A DNA stretch of 64,000 bases, from NCBI GenBank assembly GCA_003281485.1, contig QCBW01000006.1:23430-87429 (forward strand), written 5' to 3'. The number at the start of each line of letters is the position of its first letter. The first letter of the stretch is position 1. Below the pieces are notes generated by a model. The model ran no database searches. It was not told the origin of the DNA and saw nothing but the letters and a program-made list of their open reading frames with translations. The translations under genes were made by a program, and so were the position numbers. The stretch is from Prochlorococcus sp. AG-347-J20. GTDB lineage: Bacteria > Cyanobacteriota > Cyanobacteriia > PCC-6307 > Cyanobiaceae. Below, piece after piece: positions 1-10,225 of the stretch.

Positions 1-871
1 TCGTTTCGTGGAAGTAAGTGAAGCAATGTCATTAGATTGTCCGCCAGGAAGTGCAGAACCTTGGCTCCCTTTAATTGATGCTTCAAGTGATAGAGAATCT
101 TTTGATAAAAGATTCCCAGATAAACAACCTGATGACGTTATTAATTTTTTAATAAGAGATCGTTTAAATCCAAACAGCATTATTTCTTGCATTCAAATGG
201 CAAGAGAAAATGCAAGACAAATCAGAGACGTCATGACCACGGAAATGTGGGAACAAATTAATATTTTATATTGGAATATGCAAGAAGGAGAGGCAATATG
301 GAATAAACCAAGGCAAGAACAATTAAGTGAAATAAGGAGAGAATGTCAGCTATTTTATGGAATTACAGATGCGACTCTAAGCAAAGACCTCGCCTGGAGA
401 TTTAGCATTCTTGGAAGATTAATTGAGAGAGCGGACAAAACATCAAGAATTTTAGATGTTAAATATTATTTACTTCTCCCCAGTTTAGATGAACTTGGAG
501 GAGTTCTTGATGAGCTGCAATGGATTGCTCTTTTGCGTTCTGCTGGAGCCTATCAAATGTTTAGGAAAGCTGTGCAAAATTCTATTAAGCCTAATTCAGT
601 TGCGAGATTTCTTTTACTTGATCCAATTTTTCCGAGATCAGTAAGATACTGTCTTGATGGAATTAGTAATACACTTAAAACAATAGACACCTCTTCATCT
701 GGTGAAAATCCTTCAGAATTAGAATGTATGAGAGGTTTGCTTCAAGCAAAGTGGAGTTATATCAGAATTGAAGATATAATCAATCATGGTTTACATGAGG
801 CAATCGATTCATTGCAAATGGATTTGAATAAATTAAATGATCTCATTCAAGAAAAATATTTTATTAATTAA
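1..871 (+). CDS. Alpha-E (DUF403) domain protein, 5'-truncated by window edge
   Basis: ORF open to the window start (…RFVEVSEAMSLDCPPGSAEPWLPL); alpha-helical DUF403-like protein; followed by a transglutaminase-like gene, a common pairing. Confidence 0.8.
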   Translation, partial: RFVEVSEAMSLDCPPGSAEPWLPLIDASSDRESFDKRFPDKQPDDVINFLIRDRLNPNSIISCIQMARENARQIRDVMTTEMWEQINILYWNMQEGEAIWNKPRQEQLSEIRRECQLFYGITDATLSKDLAWRFSILGRLIERADKTSRILDVKYYLLLPSLDELGGVLDELQWIALLRSAGAYQMFRKAVQNSIKPNSVARFLLLDPIFPRSVRYCLDGISNTLKTIDTSSSGENPSELECMRGLLQAKWSYIRIEDIINHGLHEAIDSLQMDLNKLNDLIQEKYFIN

Positions 872-882
872 AAGGTTTAATA

Positions 883-1740
883 ATGAGAATTAAATACATC
901 CACAAACTTGAATATAAATATGAAGAACCTGTTCAATTAGGCGAGCATAGATTATGTATAAAGCCAAGGTCAAATGGGTTTCAAAAGTTAAAGAATTTTG
1001 AATTAAAAATAACCCCAGAACCAGAAATTATTTATCCATTACTTGCTGCCAGCGGAGAAGAGATTAATAGAATTAGATTCAATGGATTAACAGATAATTT
1101 AATTATTAAATCAATTAGCGAAGTTGAAACTATTGAACATCCAAACATTATTGAAGGGGTTAAAAATAGAGATTTAACATTACCTTTTTGTAGAAGCATT
1201 ATTAACAGAGATTTACAGGGAGCATTAGAGGGGTGGATGCCAAATGGACAACATGATCCTTCTGCGGTAGAACTTGCCCAAGAAGCTTTAGCAGGAAGCA
1301 TTAATAACGCATTATCATTCACATACCAACTAATAGAGATCATTCAAGATCGAGTTAAATATACCAAAAGACATATAGGTCCGGCATGGCCGGCTAGCAG
1401 AACGCTTAGAGAGCGTATAGGTTCGTGCAGAGATTTAGCCATGCTAATGGTTGAAGCTTGTAGGTCTATTGGTATCCCTAGTAGGTTTGTAAGTGGTTAT
1501 CATTTTGAAGACCCCTTGCCTTCTGATTTGGATTTACATGCTTGGGCTGAGTTATATATTCCAGGTGCGGGTTGGAGAGGTTTTGATCCAAGCGGAAAAG
1601 GATTAATAGACGATAGATATTTGACGTTGGTGTCCTCTTCCAAATCTAATTTAACTTCTGTAATTACGGGAAACTTTATAGGAAAAAATAATCTAGAAAA
1701 TTCTTTATCCTGGGATATCAAACCTCTTGAAATTAAATAA
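883..1740 (+). CDS. Transglutaminase-like family protein
   Basis: Core motif GSCRDLAMLMVEACRSIGIPSRFVSGY…DLHAWAELYIPGAGWRGFDPS (Cys/His/Asp triad context). Confidence 0.88.
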   Translation: MRIKYIHKLEYKYEEPVQLGEHRLCIKPRSNGFQKLKNFELKITPEPEIIYPLLAASGEEINRIRFNGLTDNLIIKSISEVETIEHPNIIEGVKNRDLTLPFCRSIINRDLQGALEGWMPNGQHDPSAVELAQEALAGSINNALSFTYQLIEIIQDRVKYTKRHIGPAWPASRTLRERIGSCRDLAMLMVEACRSIGIPSRFVSGYHFEDPLPSDLDLHAWAELYIPGAGWRGFDPSGKGLIDDRYLTLVSSSKSNLTSVITGNFIGKNNLENSLSWDIKPLEIK

Positions 1741-1864
1741 ACACTAAATTTTTAATCTTTTAAATTAAAAAAAAAAAAAATAATAATATGTTTCTCTTTT
1801 AGTGTTAATTGATACGTTCTAGGATATATATATCTGTTTTCATTTGTTTAATCTTTAAAGAAAA

Positions 1865-2386
1865 TTGAATTCAAGTTTAGAAATTCCAGTAATCAAACCA
1901 AACAAATCAAAAATGTTTGAATTGATAAGTTATGAAAAATTTCGCGATACCAAAGATGTCAGGTTCTTTGATATTAGTATTAATGAATCGAATTATAGAG
2001 ATCTAGTTATTCACAGTGGTCCTGCGGTTAGTCCGCCTGATGATGAAGATTTTAACAACTGGCAATTTTATATACATCACAATCAAGAAGATAATCTATT
2101 AGCTATCTCTGGGGGCAGAACATTTTTTCTGGTTAATTTTGGGTGGGATTATCCTTTTTATAAAGTTAGATTAGAGTCTTGCGGCTATATTCTAAGAATA
2201 CCTAGAGGAACTTTTCATAGATCAGTATCTGACAAAAATGGTTCCATAGTTTTAAATCAAGCCATTAGAGATAAATGCGGTACAGTTGAATCTGAATTCA
2301 AGGTTACCAATAGCAAAGACAACAAAAAACTTCTTGATTGTATAACTAATTTAGAGCCTAGATTTAAAATTTATAGTGTTAAATAA
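1865..2386 (+). CDS. Hypothetical protein, possible cupin-like fold
   Basis: ORF of 173 aa from TTG; ATG at 1913 (MFELISYEKF) is an alternative start; segment YIHHNQEDNLLAISGGRTFFLVN…GYILRIPRGTFHRS resembles a cupin barrel. Confidence 0.6.
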   Translation: MNSSLEIPVIKPNKSKMFELISYEKFRDTKDVRFFDISINESNYRDLVIHSGPAVSPPDDEDFNNWQFYIHHNQEDNLLAISGGRTFFLVNFGWDYPFYKVRLESCGYILRIPRGTFHRSVSDKNGSIVLNQAIRDKCGTVESEFKVTNSKDNKKLLDCITNLEPRFKIYSVK

Positions 2387-2451
2387 TCTTAAAAAGGAGT
2401 TCCAAATTTATACATCAATTTAAATAATTATCTAATTGTTATAAAATAAAA

Positions 2452-2988
2452 ATGGTCAAATTATTTAATATGAAATTCTTTAGTTTTATAAAATATTTTT
2501 TATGTATAACTTTTTCTTTCTTAGTTTTATCCTCGCCAGTTTTTGCTGGAGCGAATGTTGCGGTAAAAGGAGAAGGTGATGAAGTTCCAAGTTATGTAAG
2601 GTCAAACATTACAGGATTTGATTTCCATGGAGAGGATCTTCATTTGTCTTCAATAGCTGGAGCAGTTGCGAGAGATGCAGATTTTAGTGATGTTGATTTA
2701 CATGGAACTACATTAACCCTATCTGATTTAAAAGGTTCTAATTTAAATGGAATCGATCTGACCGATACTCTGTCTGATCGAGTTAATTTCCAAAAAACAG
2801 ATCTAAGAAATGCTGTTTTAATAAATATGATCGCATCAGGCAGTAGTTTTGCTGGAGCTCAAATAGAAGGGGCAGATTTTTCTTTTGCTATTCTTGACAG
2901 CGAAGATCAAAGAAATCTTTGTGAAATTGCTGATGGTATCAATCCAACAACAGGGGTTTCAACAAGAGAAAGCCTTGAGTGTAGCTAG
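2452..2988 (+). CDS. Exported pentapeptide-repeat protein
   Basis: Signal peptide (…[13 protein letters not shown]) then A(D/N)FxxxxLxG-type pentapeptide repeats. Confidence 0.82.
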   Translation: MVKLFNMKFFSFIKYFLCITFSFLVLSSPVFAGANVAVKGEGDEVPSYVRSNITGFDFHGEDLHLSSIAGAVARDADFSDVDLHGTTLTLSDLKGSNLNGIDLTDTLSDRVNFQKTDLRNAVLINMIASGSSFAGAQIEGADFSFAILDSEDQRNLCEIADGINPTTGVSTRESLECS

Positions 2989-2997
2989 CGATAAGAA

Positions 2998-3351
2998 TTA
3001 TAAATAAACTTTCTTTCCTTTATTTAATTTGTAAATCCTTTGTTTATCGTCTTGAAATATCATTTCACCATTTAACTTAGATTTCTTAAATTTTGAAAGT
3101 CTTGCTCTATGTATATTGGATTTTCTGTTTATATTATCTTCATTATCGTAAATTCCAATGTAAATATTTATATTAGGATTTGAAAAGGTTTTTTCTTCCT
3201 CTCTTAAAAAAATTCTTTCTATATTTGATTGGGTGCTCTGCAGTTTATTTTTAAATTTGTCTAATTTTAAGTTCTTTCGTTTTTTAGAATTAATTTTCTT
3301 ATAGAACAAAAAGATAATTCCAAAAATTAAAATAACTAAAAATTTATTCAT
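2998..3351 (-). CDS. Hypothetical protein with N-terminal TM segment
   Basis: ORF 117 aa; hydrophobic N-terminus then Lys-rich region. Confidence 0.5.
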   Translation of the reverse strand: MNKFLVILIFGIIFLFYKKINSKKRKNLKLDKFKNKLQSTQSNIERIFLREEEKTFSNPNINIYIGIYDNEDNINRKSNIHRARLSKFKKSKLNGEMIFQDDKQRIYKLNKGKKVYL

Positions 3352-3354
3352 TAC

Positions 3355-3546
3355 CTATTTGATTTTTATTTTTATATCAACTCCTAAATTACTTTTAGTA
3401 GTTAATATTTCTTTTTTTAAGATTCCATAAGTAAAAATTCTAGATAAAGTTTTCAAAGATTTAAAAACTAAAAGAACAGCAAATAAAAAGAGAATAATAA
3501 GGTTTTCTACAAGGATATTTTTATTTTTATTTTCTAATTTACCCAT
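3355..3546 (-). CDS. Small hypothetical membrane protein
   Basis: ORF 63 aa with hydrophobic core, in tandem with the neighbouring minus-strand ORFs. Confidence 0.4.
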   Translation of the reverse strand: MGKLENKNKNILVENLIILFLFAVLLVFKSLKTLSRIFTYGILKKEILTTKSNLGVDIKIKIK

Positions 3547-3563
3547 GAAAGTCTTAAATCAAA

Positions 3564-4433
3564 TTATTTTTCAACACTATTTGCATATGGGCCGAAAAAT
3601 TCACTAGCGTCTCTTCCTTTTACTTTAGCAAGATTTAAGCTTTTATCTATATCCCACTTAGATGCCATTCCATAAAGAATACCAGCAGCAAAAGAATCTC
3701 CGCATCCATAAGAATCAACCTTTAATTTTTTGTTTTCAAGAGCCTTATATCTTCCCCCTGGATATATTATGCCTCCCTTCTCTCCTTCTGTTTTAATAGT
3801 ATATTTTGGTTTTACTGATAATTCAGATAAAGAAAAAACTTCGCCAGGATCGAGATTACTGCCTATTAATCCATCTAAAAGGACATTTGAATTATTGATT
3901 GTATTAAGTCCCACCCTTGGAGTTGTACAAAGTATTGAAGCTGATCTAGCCATTTTAAAAATCGTTGAATCAGATGCAGTTATAAAAATTCCATCCATTT
4001 TTTTTAAAATGCTCCAGTCTAAGTTGTCTTTAGAATTTGGAGCTAACCTTTCTCCAATAACTGTTATTGCTCTCTCCCCTTTAGAGTCAATCATACTAAA
4101 ACCTCTTCTAGTAGGTTTATCACGCCACGCCACATGTAACTTTATTCCCATATTTGAAAGAATTTTGAAACATCTTTCTCCATAGTCTTCATTACCTAAA
4201 GAAGTAAAAAAATGAATTTGGTTTTCTGTTAATTCAGAAAGTGTTTTGGCGATAATAGATCCTCCACCAGCTGGAAATTCAAGGGATTTTTCAGAATGAG
4301 AAATAACTCCAGGTGTTGGTAATTGATCGACCCTTAAAAAATTTATCCACTCTACGTGACCAACTACAGCAAAATCTAAATTTCCTTTTTTAAATTTATA
4401 GTCTCCTAATTTATTATTCTTTTCAACAACCAT
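3564..4433 (-). CDS. PfkB/ribokinase-family carbohydrate kinase
   Basis: N-terminal GHVEWINF and substrate-site region, C-terminal signature VDSYGCGDSFAAGILYGMA. Confidence 0.85.
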   Translation of the reverse strand: MVVEKNNKLGDYKFKKGNLDFAVVGHVEWINFLRVDQLPTPGVISHSEKSLEFPAGGGSIIAKTLSELTENQIHFFTSLGNEDYGERCFKILSNMGIKLHVAWRDKPTRRGFSMIDSKGERAITVIGERLAPNSKDNLDWSILKKMDGIFITASDSTIFKMARSASILCTTPRVGLNTINNSNVLLDGLIGSNLDPGEVFSLSELSVKPKYTIKTEGEKGGIIYPGGRYKALENKKLKVDSYGCGDSFAAGILYGMASKWDIDKSLNLAKVKGRDASEFFGPYANSVEK

Positions 4434-4474
4434 AAGCTTTTAAATACTATTATTAAAAAAAATATTTTTAAAAA

Positions 4475-4846
4475 GTGAATTCATTTAACATTTTAAAAGA
4501 TAATAAACAGATACTATCTTATCTTTACCTTTTTCTAGCTATTTTGGGTGCAGTCCTTCCAATGATGGCAAATTTCGAATTTGCAAGGGAATATGGAAAT
4601 AGTTTTGATATCAATAACTTCATTTCTTTAGCGAATGCCAACCCTGCTGCCCAGTCAATTTCTAGAGACTTACTAGTAGGTGCAAGTGCTGTTTTTATAT
4701 GGATAGTAAATGAATCAATAAAATTGAAGATGAAGAACATGTGGGTTGTTTACATTGGGACTTTTCTTATTGCATTTGCATTCTCTGCACCTTTTTTCTT
4801 ATTTCTAAGAGAAAGAAGAATTATTGAATTAGAAAAGATCAATTAA
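4475..4846 (+). CDS. DUF2834-like small membrane protein
   Basis: Three predicted TM segments; GTG start; pattern similar to DUF2834. Confidence 0.6.
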   Translation: MNSFNILKDNKQILSYLYLFLAILGAVLPMMANFEFAREYGNSFDINNFISLANANPAAQSISRDLLVGASAVFIWIVNESIKLKMKNMWVVYIGTFLIAFAFSAPFFLFLRERRIIELEKIN

Positions 4847-6072
4847 AATAATCTCCTAAATAGAATTGCAAATACAACAAAGCAAAAACATGAGATAGAA
4901 AGCCAGATTATTGAAGCGTAACCAAATAGGTCTAATACTCGTCCCGAAATAAATGGTCCAAAAAAATAACCCATAGCGAAACACTGTGATAATAGAGCAA
5001 GCGCAAAACCTTTTTTGTTTGAAGGAGCTATTCTAAAAACAACATCCGTTGAAGTTGGAAGAAATGAAGCAGTCCCTAAACCAACTAATATCAATGAAAA
5101 AGAAATCAAATAAAAACTTAGTATATTTAAATAACTAGAAACAAATAATAAAAATGAAGCAAAAGTGAAGTTTATCAAACTAAATTTCAATCCAAATAAT
5201 CTTCCTTTCTTTGATATCCAAGAACCGACAGGCCATTGTAAAAACAACAACAAAATTAACTGAATAGAAATTATAAGACTAGTAATTTCTTTACTTATTG
5301 CATTTCGAAATACACCACCTTTAACAAGATCCAAAGGCAAGGTTACTTGAATCAAAGCTAACGAGGTAGTTATTAATAAAATTGCTAAAATAATGATTGC
5401 GGAATTTTTATTCCATTTCAATTGTCCCTTTTTAATTGGATTTACTAATTTACTTTGGAAATTGTCTAGGTTTCTTGCGATAGAGGAATTATTTCTCGAA
5501 ATTAAAAAAGTAATAACGAACATACAAAATATATCATTTACAAAAATTGATCTGGAGTACAAAAAATTAGTCATAAAACCTCCAAAGAATACCCCTAAAA
5601 ATATCCCCAACGCTTCCGAACTCCTTACAAGAGCGTAAGCTTTTCTTGAGTCTATGGGATAACAAAAATAAGGAACTCCAAACTCAGCAGCCGGCCAATA
5701 AATACCTGCAGCAGCACCAACAAATGATTGTCCAATTATGTATAAAAAGGTTTCTTTTGAAAAAATGAGGAATAAGCTTGCAGCAATACTTAGTATTGAT
5801 GAAGCAATTAATGGAAATTGTATTTTTCCTTTTTGATTTAGATAAATACCTGTAAAAAATCTCGTTGCAGTGCCTATTATTGCTGATATAGTAAATCCCA
5901 AACCAATATCCGTTGCGGATAATCCAATATTATTAAAAATGAGTGATGTTAAATAAATAACACCTCCTGCTCCAAATGCAGCATAAAATCTTATTTTGGT
6001 TATTAGCCGCAAAGGATATGGAAATTGCATCCACCAATTTTTGCTAATTTGAAAACTATTTTGACTAATCAC
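4843..6072 (-). CDS. MFS-family transporter
   Basis: About 12 hydrophobic segments, MFS-like loops (TATRFFTGIYLNQKGK; GSWISKKGRLFGLK). Confidence 0.82.
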   Translation of the reverse strand: MISQNSFQISKNWWMQFPYPLRLITKIRFYAAFGAGGVIYLTSLIFNNIGLSATDIGLGFTISAIIGTATRFFTGIYLNQKGKIQFPLIASSILSIAASLFLIFSKETFLYIIGQSFVGAAAGIYWPAAEFGVPYFCYPIDSRKAYALVRSSEALGIFLGVFFGGFMTNFLYSRSIFVNDIFCMFVITFLISRNNSSIARNLDNFQSKLVNPIKKGQLKWNKNSAIIILAILLITTSLALIQVTLPLDLVKGGVFRNAISKEITSLIISIQLILLLFLQWPVGSWISKKGRLFGLKFSLINFTFASFLLFVSSYLNILSFYLISFSLILVGLGTASFLPTSTDVVFRIAPSNKKGFALALLSQCFAMGYFFGPFISGRVLDLFGYASIIWLSISCFCFVVFAILFRRLF

Positions 6073-6074
6073 AA

Positions 6075-7625
6075 GTGAAATACATTTTTATAATATTTTT
6101 AGGTTTTTGGGGATTATTTTTTAATAATGGTTTAAAGGCGGCTGAAAAGATAAATATAAAGTTTGAAGAGATGAGGATCCCTTTTACTATAGAGCAATTA
6201 TCAAAATTAGAAAAATATGAAGATGGCTCAACAGAATTAATGGATTGGCTAAAAAATAATGGATTAATAAAAGTTTTTGAATTATCAAAATTTTTAGAAT
6301 TTCCAGTATTTAAGGAAGAAGGATTAAATAGAGCAGTTTTAAGAAGTTGGATAGGACGTAAAATCCTTACAGAATTAAGCAAGACTATTACAATTCCCAA
6401 TGACAACAATGGGATAGAAATATACAATACTATAGAAAATTTATTAAATGATAAAAAAGAAGTATCCATCTTAGACATCATAAAGGCATTACCCTCAGAA
6501 GAAATTTCTTTGGATATTGATAATTTAATTCTAATAATTTCATCTTGGAAAAATGAATTGGCAATGCAACAAAATCTTATTTCGAAATTAAATAATCTTG
6601 AAAAAATAAACGAAGAATCATTTAAAATTTTTGGAAATAGTTCTAACTTAGAATCTACAAAGATAAATAAAAAAATTTATGCTCCACACCGAGTAAAACC
6701 TTTTGAAGTTGAATTATGGAAAAATAATAAAACAAACTACGACAGAGACCTGATAATTTTTATGCCTGGACTTGGAGGCGAAATAGACAATTTTAAATGG
6801 ATAGGAAACGAATTAATTAAAAGGGGTTGGCCAATAGTATTTATAGACCATATAGGAAGTAACTTAAAAGCAATCAATGAAGTACTCGAGAGAGGGGAAG
6901 CAATTCCAGGAAGTGCAGACTTTTTCTTGTATAGAATTAAAGATTTAGATGCTGTTTTAAAAGCTCATAAGAATGGGGAATTTGGTTTACCTAATAATTC
7001 TTATATCTTAATGGGACATTCACTTGGTGCTTTTATAGCATTTTTATATGAAGGTAATAAACCAAATGATCAACTTAAAGAAAGATGTGATTTAGCATTA
7101 AAAGATTTTGCAGTAACAAATTTATCAAAATTACTGCAATGTCAATTAAGCGAAATTTCATTCCCTGAGAAAAATTTTGCCAATAAGGCGAGTGCAATAA
7201 TAGGATTTAATTCATTTGGTAGTTTAGTATGGCCAAAAGAAAATAGTTCTGGCATCAAATCACCAACTCTTCTAATAGGTGGTACATATGACCTTATTAC
7301 ACCTTTAATGAATGAACAATTTAGTGTCTTTTCTGCTTTAAATAATCCATCAAATAGATTTCTAGTTATTGAAGGAGCAAGTCATTTTTCTCCAATAAGA
7401 ATTAACAATAGTCATAATGAAAAAAATGACGTCTACAAAATAAGTGAATCTTTTATTGGTTCAGATCCAATATTGGTACAAGATTTATCTGCGAAATTTA
7501 TAGTCAAATTTTTAGAAAATATTAAGGCCCAAAAAGTCCCTTCAGTAATTAAAAACCAAAGAGATTTGGGACTTGATTTCCATCTTTTAGATCAAGACAC
7601 TATAAAAGAAGTTTCCAAAAATTAA
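6075..7625 (+). CDS. Exported alpha/beta hydrolase (DUF1400-like N-terminus)
   Basis: Signal peptide, nucleophile elbow MGHSLGAF, C-terminal GASHFSPIR. Confidence 0.78.
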   Translation: MKYIFIIFLGFWGLFFNNGLKAAEKINIKFEEMRIPFTIEQLSKLEKYEDGSTELMDWLKNNGLIKVFELSKFLEFPVFKEEGLNRAVLRSWIGRKILTELSKTITIPNDNNGIEIYNTIENLLNDKKEVSILDIIKALPSEEISLDIDNLILIISSWKNELAMQQNLISKLNNLEKINEESFKIFGNSSNLESTKINKKIYAPHRVKPFEVELWKNNKTNYDRDLIIFMPGLGGEIDNFKWIGNELIKRGWPIVFIDHIGSNLKAINEVLERGEAIPGSADFFLYRIKDLDAVLKAHKNGEFGLPNNSYILMGHSLGAFIAFLYEGNKPNDQLKERCDLALKDFAVTNLSKLLQCQLSEISFPEKNFANKASAIIGFNSFGSLVWPKENSSGIKSPTLLIGGTYDLITPLMNEQFSVFSALNNPSNRFLVIEGASHFSPIRINNSHNEKNDVYKISESFIGSDPILVQDLSAKFIVKFLENIKAQKVPSVIKNQRDLGLDFHLLDQDTIKEVSKN

Positions 7626-8647
7626 TACTCTATTCGTGGATCTAAATACGCGATTAAAATATCCACAAAGAGATTTAAAGCAACTATTAGCATAGAGGTG
7701 AAAATTACAATGCCTTGAACCAAGGTATAGTCTCTCTGAGAAATTGCTTCATGTAATCTTAGTGCAATACCTGGCCATGAAAAAGTAACTTCGAACAATA
7801 GAGCGCCTCCCGCTAATGACGCCATTGTCAAGCCAGAAATAGTGACAATTGGCAATAGAGCATTAGGCAATGCATGGTTTAAAAAGATTTTTTTACCCGA
7901 TATCCCTCTACATATGGCAGCATTTACGTAATCACTTTTTAATGTCTTATCCAAATTCACTCTTAATGAGCGGCTGAATATACCACTCAAAAGAAAGCCA
8001 AGTGTTAAAGAAGGAAGTGCGAGATGAAAAAGGCTATCTTTCAAAGCAAAAATATTATTTGATAAAATACTATCTAAAACCAGAAAACCTGTAATTTGAG
8101 GTTGTTGCTGAAATATTGGGAATCTACCCCCAATTGGGAAAATATTAAAAAATACAGAAAATAACAATTGCGCTATCATTGCACCCCAAAAAGGAGGTAT
8201 CGCATATGTAGTAATTCCTAAAATTCTTGAAATATAATCAATCTTTTTCCCTCTATTTCTCAAGCCAATTAATCCCAATGGGAATCCTATTAGTGTGGCA
8301 CTTATTATTGAAAAGAATCCAAGTTCAATACTTGCAGGCAGCGACTTAAGTATAATATTTAGGACTGGCTCTTGGGTGCTAAGAGATTGACCAAAATCTA
8401 AGTGCAATATATTTTTAATATATGAAAAATATTGATTTATTAAAGGTTCATTTAGTCCCAATTTATTTCTTAGAAATTCCCTTGAAACCTCATCAGCCCC
8501 AGATCCAAGTATGGCATCGACAGGATCTCCAGGAGCAACTCTCAATAAAATAAATACTAATGAAGAAATTATCCATAACATTATTGGTATTAATGAAATT
8601 TTTAGTAAGGAATAATTTATTATTTTATTTAAATTTCTACTCATCAA
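7622..8647 (-). CDS. ABC transporter permease, dipeptide/oligopeptide (DppB) type
   Basis: LLRVAPGDPVDAILG N-terminus and EAA loop (GISGKKIFLNHALPNALLPIVTISG). Confidence 0.9.
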   Translation of the reverse strand: MMSRNLNKIINYSLLKISLIPIMLWIISSLVFILLRVAPGDPVDAILGSGADEVSREFLRNKLGLNEPLINQYFSYIKNILHLDFGQSLSTQEPVLNIILKSLPASIELGFFSIISATLIGFPLGLIGLRNRGKKIDYISRILGITTYAIPPFWGAMIAQLLFSVFFNIFPIGGRFPIFQQQPQITGFLVLDSILSNNIFALKDSLFHLALPSLTLGFLLSGIFSRSLRVNLDKTLKSDYVNAAICRGISGKKIFLNHALPNALLPIVTISGLTMASLAGGALLFEVTFSWPGIALRLHEAISQRDYTLVQGIVIFTSMLIVALNLFVDILIAYLDPRIEY

Positions 8648-10208
8648 CTAACTTAAGATCACTCATTGAAATTATTCCTGCACCATTAAAAATAGGTTTT
8701 GATAATTTATTTTGCGACCAAGCTTTTTGAGAGGATATCCATATAGGAATGTAAGGGATTGAATTTGCTGCTATTTTTTCAATTTCAAAAAGTTTTTCTA
8801 ATCTTTTAATTCCACTTACTTTTTCACTTTCCAGAAATAAACTTTCTACTTTATTAGATCCCCAAAAACTACCGCTATAAACTGATTCTCCTTTTTTACA
8901 TATGTCATCAACTATTTCATTACAACTTAAAAGAGGGGTGAGATAGGCTTCTGGATCTGAATATGCTCCAGTCCAGTCGAGAATAACTGCTGTGTAAATT
9001 CCTAAACTTAGATTTTTATAAACTGTTGTAGATTCAACCCCATTGAGTTCAATATCAATACAGTCTTGCAAAGAATTTTTGATTTCTTCCTGCCATGTCA
9101 GGGCAATAAGCTTGTCAGCTGGTACATTCGATCTATAAGTTAGAGGTATTTTCAGAATATTTCCATTACAGTAGTTCTCTTTTTGCAATAACCTTCTCGC
9201 TTCTACATAATCATATTTAGGCCAAAGTTCTTGATTATCTTTTTTTAATATCGGAGGAATAATTGATCTAGATGGCTTCCTTAATCCATAACTTACTTTC
9301 TCGCTAATTAATTTTCTATTAAGACTTTTTGCCAAAGCCAGTCTTAAATTAGGATTACTCAAGGGAAAAGAACTTGTTTTAAGGCTTATAAAACTTAATT
9401 CAGTGAAAGGGCTATTACCTTCTTTAAACTGTTTATTTTTGCTTAAATCATTGAGACTTTTTCTCTGACTATCATCAATTGAATTTGACAAGAGCACGTC
9501 AATTTGTTTACTTTTTAAAGCCCCAAAAAGAGAAGATGAATTTGAATAACCTACAAAATTAATGCCCTTATTTAAGGGTTTTTTACCCCAATAATTCAAA
9601 TTTGGATCAATTGATTGAACTTCATTAGAAAAACTGGTAAGCACATACTTACCAGTACCAACGAATTTTTCATTTAGAAACTTATCAGAATATTCTTTGT
9701 AAAATGTGGGAGATATTGGAGTTAAATTTACTGATGTAAGTAAACCATTTAAAGAACTTGATGGTTTATTTAAATTTATTATGACTGAATATTCACTTGG
9801 GGTTTCAATTGATTTAATCTTATTTCCTAAAATATAATTCATTGTTCCAATCCTTTTAAATCTTTCAAAAGTAAATTTTATTGCATTTGAGTTAAATGAA
9901 GTTCCATCGTGAAAAAAAACATTTTTTCTTAAATTGATAATTATTTGAAGTCTATCCTTTGAAATAATTGGCATTCCCGAGGCCAATCCAGGTATCAATT
10001 CTCCGTTAGAATTCAATTCATATAATGTATCTCCAAGAGAACTGATTAATTGAATTGATTTAAGAGTATTAGCTCTAGCTGGATCTAAAGATTCAATCTT
10101 TCCAGAACTTGCTACTATGATTTTCTTCGATATTTTTTTTGAACCACAAGAATTCTGTAAAAAAGAAATTAAAATAATAAAAATTGATAAAAGAACTTTT
10201 TTTTTCAT
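8637..10208 (-). CDS. ABC transporter substrate-binding protein, family 5 (peptide/nickel type)
   Basis: Lipoprotein-like N-terminus (LQNSCGSKK), SLDPARANTLKSIQLISSLGDTLYELNSNGELIPGLA, family 5 pattern. Confidence 0.9.
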   Translation of the reverse strand: MKKKVLLSIFIILISFLQNSCGSKKISKKIIVASSGKIESLDPARANTLKSIQLISSLGDTLYELNSNGELIPGLASGMPIISKDRLQIIINLRKNVFFHDGTSFNSNAIKFTFERFKRIGTMNYILGNKIKSIETPSEYSVIINLNKPSSSLNGLLTSVNLTPISPTFYKEYSDKFLNEKFVGTGKYVLTSFSNEVQSIDPNLNYWGKKPLNKGINFVGYSNSSSLFGALKSKQIDVLLSNSIDDSQRKSLNDLSKNKQFKEGNSPFTELSFISLKTSSFPLSNPNLRLALAKSLNRKLISEKVSYGLRKPSRSIIPPILKKDNQELWPKYDYVEARRLLQKENYCNGNILKIPLTYRSNVPADKLIALTWQEEIKNSLQDCIDIELNGVESTTVYKNLSLGIYTAVILDWTGAYSDPEAYLTPLLSCNEIVDDICKKGESVYSGSFWGSNKVESLFLESEKVSGIKRLEKLFEIEKIAANSIPYIPIWISSQKAWSQNKLSKPIFNGAGIISMSDLKLVDE

Positions 10209-10225
10209 ATTTCTTAAAGCCTAAA

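Noticed and set aside
3730-4185. 151-aa plus-strand ORF
   Set aside because: Fully antisense to the well-supported PfkB kinase; composition looks like a mirror ORF of AT-rich coding DNA
6065-6481. 138-aa minus-strand ORF
   Set aside because: Antisense to the alpha/beta hydrolase N-terminal region and overlaps the MFS start; Ser/Phe/Asn-rich shadow ORF
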